Assembly (NCBI GenBank): GCA_026708965.1
Contig: JAPOTY010000037.1
Coordinates: forward strand, 25,949 to 89,948
Length of the DNA: 64,000 nt
Direction: 5' to 3'
Origin: Gammaproteobacteria bacterium
GTDB lineage: Bacteria; Pseudomonadota; Gammaproteobacteria; Steroidobacterales; Foliamicaceae
Shown here piece after piece: positions 58,575 through 64,000 of this stretch (position 1 is its first letter; each line of letters starts with the position of its first letter). The notes below the pieces were generated by a model that saw only the letters and a program-made list of their open reading frames with translations, ran no database searches and was not told the origin of the DNA. The translations under genes were made by a program, and so were the position numbers.

Positions 58575-59614
58575 GCCGTTCCGCCGGAATGAACGGCCCT
58601 GTCAAGCCCGGCAAACCGGCTAGGCTTAATGCGCTGTTTGGCCGCGCGCTCCGCTCGCTGCGGCAGGCAGCCGGCTCGCGATCGCCGGGCGGAAATCCCA
58701 ATAATCCTCCGCTGCCTTTGCTCAAGCCCTGGTCCTATTCCATTAGCGGCCACGTTCTGGCGGCGGCCTTGATGCTGATCGGATTTGCCGGGCGGATTCA
58801 GCCCGAAGTGCCCGCGTTCGGCACCGTCGCCATCGACGGGGTGGTGCTTGACGACGAGGCGGTCAGGGAGGAAATCCAGCGCCTCGATGATATGGAGCGC
58901 GCCGCTGTGATCGAACGCGAACAGGAAATGGAGCGGCTGCGGCGGGAAATCGACGAGCAGGAGGCCCGCAGCCGGCGCCAGCAGCAGGAGCTCAGTTCCC
59001 TGAGCAGCCAGGCCGAGGAAGCCCGGCGCGCGCTCAGCGAGCAGCAGACGCAGGCCACCCGGCAGCTCGGCGAAATGCAGCAGCGCCAGCAACAGGAACG
59101 CGAGAGGCTTGAGCGGATCGAGCGCGAGCGCGAGACGGAGGAAGCCCGCGCGGCGGCGGCGGAGGCGGAGCGCAGAAAGGCCGAGGAGGAGGCCCGCCAG
59201 CTTGCCGAGCGGGCCGAGGAGGCGCAACGCCAGCTGGACGAGGCGGCGCGCAGGCGGCGCGAAGCCGAAGTGGCGGAGCAGGTTCGCCGCGAAATGGAAG
59301 CCGAGCGACGCCGCGGCATGATCGAATCCGGCCTGCTGGACGAGTACCGGGCGCGCATCCGGCAGCGGATCGAGAGCAACTGGACGCGGCCTGCCAGCAC
59401 CCGGGAAGACCTGATGTGGGTGGTGTTGCTGGATATGCTGCCCGGCAACGAGATCGCCGATATTCGCTTCGAGCAATTCAATGGAACGGAAACGGACCGC
59501 CGCTCCATTGAGGCGGCGATTCGGCGCTCTTCGCCATTGCCGGCGCCGCCGGAGCCGGAACTTTTCGAGCGGCAACTGCGGCTGCGCTATCCGCCTTCGG
59601 AGTCCGGCGGATGA
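58571..59614 (+). CDS. tolA: Tol-Pal system protein TolA
   Basis: A 347-residue protein that spans the periplasm between TolQR and Pal/TolB. It has a membrane segment at ~57-75 (SISGHVLAAALMLIGFAG), a long charged coiled coil at ~95-245 with many ER/EAR repeats, and the C-terminal domain with RARIRQRIESNWTRP and VLLDMLPGNEI. The cytoplasmic N-terminus is about 55 residues, longer than usual for TolA, and basic (GKPARLNALFGRALRSLRQA). Confidence 0.93.
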   Translation: MSRSAGMNGPVKPGKPARLNALFGRALRSLRQAAGSRSPGGNPNNPPLPLLKPWSYSISGHVLAAALMLIGFAGRIQPEVPAFGTVAIDGVVLDDEAVREEIQRLDDMERAAVIEREQEMERLRREIDEQEARSRRQQQELSSLSSQAEEARRALSEQQTQATRQLGEMQQRQQQERERLERIERERETEEARAAAAEAERRKAEEEARQLAERAEEAQRQLDEAARRRREAEVAEQVRREMEAERRRGMIESGLLDEYRARIRQRIESNWTRPASTREDLMWVVLLDMLPGNEIADIRFEQFNGTETDRRSIEAAIRRSSPLPAPPEPELFERQLRLRYPPSESGG

Positions 59615-60978
59615 GAATGCGCGCTTACGCGGAGAGGATTTTCAGCGCGCGGGGCGAGGAATGCTCCGCCTCTTCCCGAGCATCGCCGGCAACGCGGGGA
59701 TTAGCGATTATCGGCGCCGCCATCGCTTTTCTGCCCCTGATGGCTTCCGCGCAGCTGGATGTGGTGATCACGCGTTCCACGCAACGCGCCATGCCGATTG
59801 CGGTGGTGCCTCTTGAGTGGCGGGTCCCGCTGATGGCGCCGGTGGACCTTGCCCGGATCGTGGAGGCCGATCTGGAACGGACCGGCCAGTTTGCGCCGCT
59901 GGGCCGCGAGTCAATGATTACCCGGCCGGCGGGCTTCGCCGATATGCGGCTGACCAATTGGCGCATCATGGACGTGGAGGCCGTTGTGATGGGCCATGTG
60001 AGCGGCAGCGAGGATAACCTCGCGGTCGAAATCGAGCTGGTGGACGTGTATGCCGGCCGATCCATGATCGTCTATCGTTTGCGGAGTTCCCGCGAGGCGC
60101 TGCGCGACGCGGCCCATCGAATCGCGGATGTGGTTTATGAGCAGCTCACCGGCGCGCGCGGGATATTCTCCACCCGGCTGGCCTATGTCCAGGTCACGCC
60201 CGGGCGGGAGCAATTCCGCCTTGTGGTGGCCGATGCCGATGGCCGCAATCCGATCGTGGTGCTGCGGTCCGCCGAGTCCATCATGTCGCCCGCCTGGTCG
60301 CCCGACGGCTCGCAGCTCGCCTACGTGTCGTTTGAGGCGGGCCGCGCCGAAGTTTTCGTGCAGGATGTGGAGAGCGGACAGCGCCGGCGGCTCTCCGAGG
60401 AGGCAGGGGCGAGCAGCGCGCCCGCCTGGTCGCCCGACGGCGAGTTGCTGGCTGTGACGCGCAGCAGCGGGGGCATCAATCGCGATATTTATATCCACGC
60501 ATTGAACGGCGGCCCGGCGCGCCGTTTGACCCGGCATCCCGCCACCGACACTGAACCCGCGTTCTCGAGCGATGGCGCAGAGCTGTACTTCACGTCCGAC
60601 CGGGGCGTGGGGCCTCAAGTGTATGTTGTGCCTGCCGCTGGCGGGCGGGCTCGCCGGGTTAGCTTTAGCGGCGCCTACAACGCGCGTCCCAGGGTGCAGC
60701 CGAACGGCAATCAACTGGCCGTGGTGAACCAGCAGGACGGCAGCTTTCGCATTGGCCTTTTGGATTTGCGCGACGAGTCGCTGCGGCTGCTGACTGGCGG
60801 GCCGCTCGACGAGTCGCCGAGTTTCGCGCCCAACGGCAGAGCGCTGATCTTCGGAGCGGGCACGCCCGCCGGCCGCAGGCTGGGCGTGTATTTTATCGAC
60901 AGCGGCGTGACGCGGCTGCTGCGGGCGCCCGAGGGCGTGCTGCGGGAGCCTGCTTGGGGGCCGCATGAACCCGATTAG
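59611..60978 (+). CDS. tolB: Tol-Pal system beta-propeller protein TolB
   Basis: A 455-residue periplasmic protein: signal region (GLAIIGAAIAFLPLMASAQL), the N-terminal D1 domain (IAVVPLEW...IVEADLERTGQF), then a six-blade propeller with repeated SPAWSPDGSQLAYVS-type blades. It binds Pal and TolA. The segment before the signal is ~35 residues, so the real start may be an internal codon, for example near the hydrophobic stretch. It overlaps tolA by 4 nt. Confidence 0.95.
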   Translation: MRMRAYAERIFSARGEECSASSRASPATRGLAIIGAAIAFLPLMASAQLDVVITRSTQRAMPIAVVPLEWRVPLMAPVDLARIVEADLERTGQFAPLGRESMITRPAGFADMRLTNWRIMDVEAVVMGHVSGSEDNLAVEIELVDVYAGRSMIVYRLRSSREALRDAAHRIADVVYEQLTGARGIFSTRLAYVQVTPGREQFRLVVADADGRNPIVVLRSAESIMSPAWSPDGSQLAYVSFEAGRAEVFVQDVESGQRRRLSEEAGASSAPAWSPDGELLAVTRSSGGINRDIYIHALNGGPARRLTRHPATDTEPAFSSDGAELYFTSDRGVGPQVYVVPAAGGRARRVSFSGAYNARPRVQPNGNQLAVVNQQDGSFRIGLLDLRDESLRLLTGGPLDESPSFAPNGRALIFGAGTPAGRRLGVYFIDSGVTRLLRAPEGVLREPAWGPHEPD

Positions 60979-61048
60979 CCTGGGAACGAGTGCTTCCTGC
61001 CGTCGCGCCCGCCATAGAACCAAAACTGAAACCTCAAGGATTAAAGCC

Positions 61049-61642
61049 ATGAAATCGCCAACCACCCAAAATGCCTGCATTCTGATTCTGCTTGCCTTTG
61101 CGCTGACAGCTTGCGGGACCTCCAATACCGCGTCGATGCCCGAGGCGGACGCGGGGCCGTCGGTCGCGCAAACCGGTCCGGCGGCCGGCGGGGCCACCGC
61201 CGCCGGGGCGGGCATTGGCGCCACCGCAACCGGCACCCGGATCGCGGGGGCTGGCGCTCAGGCGCCTGCGGAGCCCGGGCGAGGCTCGTCCGGCGAATGG
61301 ATGGGGGGGCCGTTGGGAACACTGGTGGTTTATTTCGACTATGACCGCAGCGCCATTCGCGAGGAGTACGGCGAGATTCTGCAAGCTCATGGCGCTTGGC
61401 TGGCGGCGAATCCCGAAGGCCGGCTGCGGCTGGAAGGGCATGCCGACGAGCGCGGCACTCCCGAGTACAACCTGGCGCTGGGCTCGCGCCGCGCTCAGGC
61501 GGTAGCCCAGGCCCTGGACGCGCTCGGGGCGGGCGCCGGGCAGTGGACCATGGTGAGCTTCGGCGAGGAAAAGCCGGCGGAGGACGGGGCCAATGAAATG
61601 GCTTGGTCGAAGAACCGCCGGGTGGAGCTGGTTTATGAGTAG
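61049..61642 (+). CDS. pal: Peptidoglycan-associated lipoprotein Pal
   Basis: A 197-residue outer-membrane lipoprotein. The signal ends at the lipobox LTAC (residues ~20-23), an Ala/Gly-rich linker follows, and the OmpA-like domain carries VYFDYDRSAIREEY and LEGHADERGTPEYNLALGSRRAQAV, the peptidoglycan-binding motif. AAGGA stands about 9 nt before the ATG at 61049. It anchors the outer membrane to the cell wall and is moved by TolA/TolB. Confidence 0.95.
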   Translation: MKSPTTQNACILILLAFALTACGTSNTASMPEADAGPSVAQTGPAAGGATAAGAGIGATATGTRIAGAGAQAPAEPGRGSSGEWMGGPLGTLVVYFDYDRSAIREEYGEILQAHGAWLAANPEGRLRLEGHADERGTPEYNLALGSRRAQAVAQALDALGAGAGQWTMVSFGEEKPAEDGANEMAWSKNRRVELVYE

Positions 61643-62480
61643 CGTCCTGTCGCGCGGCCAATGGCCGACGATGGCGGCGAGCTTAGCGCTTGCCGTGGCG
61701 CTGGCGGCGCCTGCCGATGCGCAGCGTCGGCGCGACCGCGAGGTTCTTGAAGCGCTGGAGGCGCGCGTGGGCGTGCTGGAGCGTCAGATTCGCGCCGACA
61801 ACGTGGTGGCGTTGATCAATGCCCAGGACGAGCTGCGGCGAGAGATACAGGCTCTGCGCGATATGATGGAGCGCTTGGACCAGGAGCAGCGGCGCAACGC
61901 CGAACTGCGCCGCAGCCAGTTCGCGGTTCTGGAGGAACGTTTGGCAGCGCTTGAGGCGGCCCGCCTGCCGCGGCCCCCGGAGGGCGCGGCAAACACAGGG
62001 GGCCAGCCTCCCGCGCCGGACGAAGCCTCCGCGTCGGCAAGCGACGCTTCGCTTGGCCCGCAGGCCGGGAGCGAGCCGCCGGGCGGGATCGCCGCCGGCA
62101 CCGAGGAAAACTATCAGCAGGCCCGCACGCTGCTTGGAGAAGGCCGCTACGAGGCAGCCGCCACGCAATTTCTGCGTTATCTCGAAGCGGAGCCAAAAGG
62201 CTTGCTGGCGGCCAATGCCCGCTATTGGCTGGGAGAGGCTTTTTACGTTCAGGGCCGGTACGACGAGGCCGCTGCGGCATTTTCCCGGGTGGCGGCGGAT
62301 TATCCGGATTCGGGCAAGGTTCCCGATGCGCTCCTCAAGCTGGGTTATACCCAGGACGAAATGGGTGATACGTCCGCCGCCGTGCTCACGCTGGAACGAG
62401 TGCGCCAGGATTTTGCGGGTGCCGACGCCGCCAATCTGGCAACCTTGCGGCTGGCCCAGATCGAGGCCCGCCCCCGCTAG
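61635..62480 (+). CDS. cpoB: Cell division coordinator CpoB (YbgF)
   Basis: A 281-residue periplasmic protein with a signal (MAASLALAVALAAPADA), an N-terminal coiled coil (~25-110, which would trimerise) and C-terminal TPR repeats: NYQQARTLLGEGRYEAAATQFLRYLE, NARYWLGEAFYVQGRYDEAAAAF and DALLKLGYTQDEMGDTSAAV. It links Tol-Pal with peptidoglycan synthesis during division. It overlaps pal by 8 nt. Confidence 0.94.
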   Translation: MSSVLSRGQWPTMAASLALAVALAAPADAQRRRDREVLEALEARVGVLERQIRADNVVALINAQDELRREIQALRDMMERLDQEQRRNAELRRSQFAVLEERLAALEAARLPRPPEGAANTGGQPPAPDEASASASDASLGPQAGSEPPGGIAAGTEENYQQARTLLGEGRYEAAATQFLRYLEAEPKGLLAANARYWLGEAFYVQGRYDEAAAAFSRVAADYPDSGKVPDALLKLGYTQDEMGDTSAAVLTLERVRQDFAGADAANLATLRLAQIEARPR

Positions 62481-62494
62481 CGCTGGCCCGCGGC

Positions 62495-62500
62495 TACAAT
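62495..62500 (+). promoter_or_regulatory. -10-like box for tRNA-Lys
   Basis: TACAAT (5 of 6 matches) ends 10 nt before the mature 5' end of the tRNA. The -35 is not clear; readthrough from cpoB is also possible. Confidence 0.35.
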
Positions 62501-62510
62501 GGCGCGCCAC

Positions 62511-62583
62511 GGGTCGTTAGCTCAGTTGGTAGAGCAGCTGGCTTTTAACCAGTAGGTCGCAGGTTCGATTCCTGCACGACCCA
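62511..62583 (+). tRNA. tRNA-Lys (anticodon TTT)
   Basis: A 73-nt cloverleaf: acceptor GGGTCGT/ACGACCC, D arm GCTC/GAGC, anticodon stem GCTGG/CCAGT with loop CTTTTAA (anticodon 62544-62546), 5-nt variable loop, T arm GCAGG-TTCGATT-CCTGC, discriminator A. CCA is not encoded. A tRNA-Lys after cpoB is common in gammaproteobacteria. Confidence 0.97.
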
Positions 62584-62621
62584 GTTTCATAACGGGGCCG
62601 CCGAACGAGCCAGGTACCGCC

Positions 62622-63419
62622 ATGATCACACGCCGCACTCTCGTCCTCAACGGTCTTGCCTTGGGTTCTTCCGGGTTTCTTGGCGCCGGGCTGTCCGGCG
62701 CCGCGGGCCTTTCGGCGCCTGCCGCTGGCGAGGATTCGCTGACCGTGGCCGTGCTGGGAGCCACCGGGCGGACCGGACGCTTTGTTGTGGAGGCGCTCCT
62801 TGCGCGCGGCCATGCGGTTCGCGGCATTTCCAGAAGCGCCGGCGATCGGCCTCCACGCGATGGCGTGAGCTGGATCAGCGCCGATGTGCGCCAGCCGGAA
62901 ACGCTGCGCCCTGCACTTGAGAACGTGGATGCGCTGATCTATGCGGTAGGCGTTAATTTCTCTGAAGTCGAGGCGGACGCCCTCTACGATGTCTATCACA
63001 CGGGCGTTGCCGATGCGGCGGATTTATCCGCAAAGGCAGGCGTCAAGCGTTTCGTGCTTCTTTCATCCGCCGGCCGCTCGCCCGCCAGCAGCATGCCTGA
63101 GGCGCTCCGCCCCTCAATGGACGCGAAGGCCAAGGGCGAGGCCGCGTTGCGCGCTTCGGGAATCGACTACACCATTTCCCGCACCTCCGGTTTGTGGGAT
63201 CGGCCCGGCGGCGAATACGGCATTCTGTTCCTGCAAACCGAAACCATCCCGCCCGGAGGTCCTTACATGATCTGCCGGGAGGACAGCGCTTCGGTGCTGG
63301 TCGAATGCGCGGTGACCGAAAAGGCGGTCAATAAGACCTTCGCGGTCTTGAATGCCGTCACCTTCAGAGTTGGGGCTTGGCGCGAGGCTCTGCCGCATTT
63401 GCGGGAGGATCCGGCGTGA
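62622..63419 (+). CDS. NAD(P)-binding SDR/NmrA-like protein with Tat-type signal
   Basis: A 265-residue atypical short-chain dehydrogenase. It begins with ITRRTLVLNGLALGSSGFLG, a twin-arginine-like signal, then the Rossmann motif VAVLGATGRTGRFVVEALLARGH (GxxGxxG). KRFVLLSSAGRSP is the central strand and the end has EDSASVLVECAVTEKAVNKT. The catalytic YxxxK is missing, as usual in this subgroup (SDR5/NmrA-like), so it may bind NADP without reducing a substrate. Export of a pre-folded, cofactor-loaded protein by Tat fits. Confidence 0.82.
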   Translation: MITRRTLVLNGLALGSSGFLGAGLSGAAGLSAPAAGEDSLTVAVLGATGRTGRFVVEALLARGHAVRGISRSAGDRPPRDGVSWISADVRQPETLRPALENVDALIYAVGVNFSEVEADALYDVYHTGVADAADLSAKAGVKRFVLLSSAGRSPASSMPEALRPSMDAKAKGEAALRASGIDYTISRTSGLWDRPGGEYGILFLQTETIPPGGPYMICREDSASVLVECAVTEKAVNKTFAVLNAVTFRVGAWREALPHLREDPA

Positions 63420-63490
63420 TGGGCAATTTTGGCATCCGGCCGCAGTAGGCCCGCAGCCTCCATTTCGTCCGCCATCTGCCGAATCGCGCC

Positions 63491-64000
63491 ATGGCCGACA
63501 ACAGTGTGCGCCCGGGAAAGAACGGACAGCTCGGCGGATTCCTCCGCAGCCTAGCCAGCGACCCGCGCGCCGTGGGCGCCGTTGCGCCCAGCGGCCGAGC
63601 GCTGGGCCGGCTCATGGCCCGCGGCTGCGGCAGCGGCGCCTGCGTTGTGGAGGTGGGGCCGGGAACGGGCGCTCTGACGAGCGCGATCCTCGACAAGGGC
63701 GTGTCCGAAAGCGATCTCTGCCTGGTGGAACGCGACGAGAGATTCGTCGAAATTCTTAAAACGCGCTTCCCCGGCGTCCGCACCGTGCATGGCGATGCCA
63801 CAGCGCTGAGCGAGCATCTGGAGGACCTGGCCGGCCGGGTCGATTTCGTGATCAGCAGCCTGCCGCTGCTATTGCTCCCCGATGCCGCAAAGCGCTCTAT
63901 TTTGGCGGCGGCCTTCAGCCTGCTGGCCGATGGCGGCGCTTTCCATCAATTCACCTACGGCGGCATTTGCCCCGTGGGCCGCGGCACGCTCGAAAGCCTT
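63491..64000 (+). CDS. SAM-dependent methyltransferase, PmtA-like (3' end outside window)
   Basis: An open frame from ATG 63491 runs off the window end (170 codons seen). FLRSLASDPRAVGAVAPSGRALGRLMA is the N-terminal pattern of phospholipid N-methyltransferase-like and KsgA-related proteins, followed by the SAM motif VVEVGPGTGALTSAIL and, later, GDATAL and VDFVISSLPLLLLP (the post-motif IV region). It may methylate phosphatidylethanolamine, but related enzymes act on other small substrates. Confidence 0.8.
   Translation, partial: MADNSVRPGKNGQLGGFLRSLASDPRAVGAVAPSGRALGRLMARGCGSGACVVEVGPGTGALTSAILDKGVSESDLCLVERDERFVEILKTRFPGVRTVHGDATALSEHLEDLAGRVDFVISSLPLLLLPDAAKRSILAAAFSLLADGGAFHQFTYGGICPVGRGTLESL

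Noticed and set aside
62517..62999. 160-codon minus-strand frame over tRNA-Lys
   Set aside because: The ending GRAGIEPATYWLKA-type peptide is the usual artefact of translating across a tRNA; the SDR gene on the other strand explains the rest.

Overview
This is 64 kb of high-GC, gene-dense chromosome from a Gram-negative bacterium, most likely an uncultured gammaproteobacterium. The evidence is a yebC-ruvCAB-tolQRAB-pal-cpoB-tRNA-Lys block, a bifunctional ThrA, a sucAB-lpd cluster, a TonB-dependent receptor and lipid A glycosylation genes. No rRNA, CRISPR array, phage or complete IS element was seen.

Layout. 1-7370 (+): a sugar ABC-transport and catabolic locus (ROK tail, two permeases, GH38 alpha-mannosidase, MalK/UgpC ATPase, DUF4127 protein). 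7436-11327 (+): thrA and thrC with no thrB between them. 11377-13714 (-): a two-gene restriction-modification system with an XcyI-like nuclease. 13772-20142 (-): GST, TatD, an ABC-2 exporter and aconitase. 20354-27888 (+): an MFS carrier, then a copper/silver CusCBA-type efflux operon led by a small Cys/His-rich exported protein. 27973-30272: an exported VOC protein, then an accessory island with a truncated type III Res gene, vapBC, an orphan hicB and a Uma2 gene. 30415-35744: MFS, mnmA and purB, with fumC divergent from purB. 35965-38750 (-): a two-gene mevalonate-pathway operon. 38838-43645: TonB receptor, tRNA-Arg(CCT), secreted ankyrin protein, ThpR. 43699-47594: epimerase, ArnT-like transferase, LABD_N protein and GT2, apparently for sugar decoration of lipid A or another envelope glycan. 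47637-53325 (+): 2-oxoglutarate dehydrogenase complex. 53328-54516: an unrecognised gene and possibly decayed sequence. 54517-62583: yebC, ruvCAB, tol-pal, tRNA-Lys. 62622-64000: a Tat-type NAD(P)-binding protein and a truncated methyltransferase.

Three observations stand out. First, one 755-codon gene fuses a complete class II HMG-CoA reductase to a complete mevalonate kinase and is translationally coupled (GTGA overlap) to type I IPP isomerase. Second, three copies of a palindromic intergenic element have 29-33 bp arms that differ between copies but stay complementary within each copy; all three share a loop core (CCATGGATGG...ATGCGTCTCCCG) and all three lie just 3' of a TCA-cycle gene (acn, fumC, sucA). 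Third, several genes have a -10-like box only 9-10 nt before the start codon, which suggests leaderless transcripts. All calls were made by reading motifs; no database search was possible.
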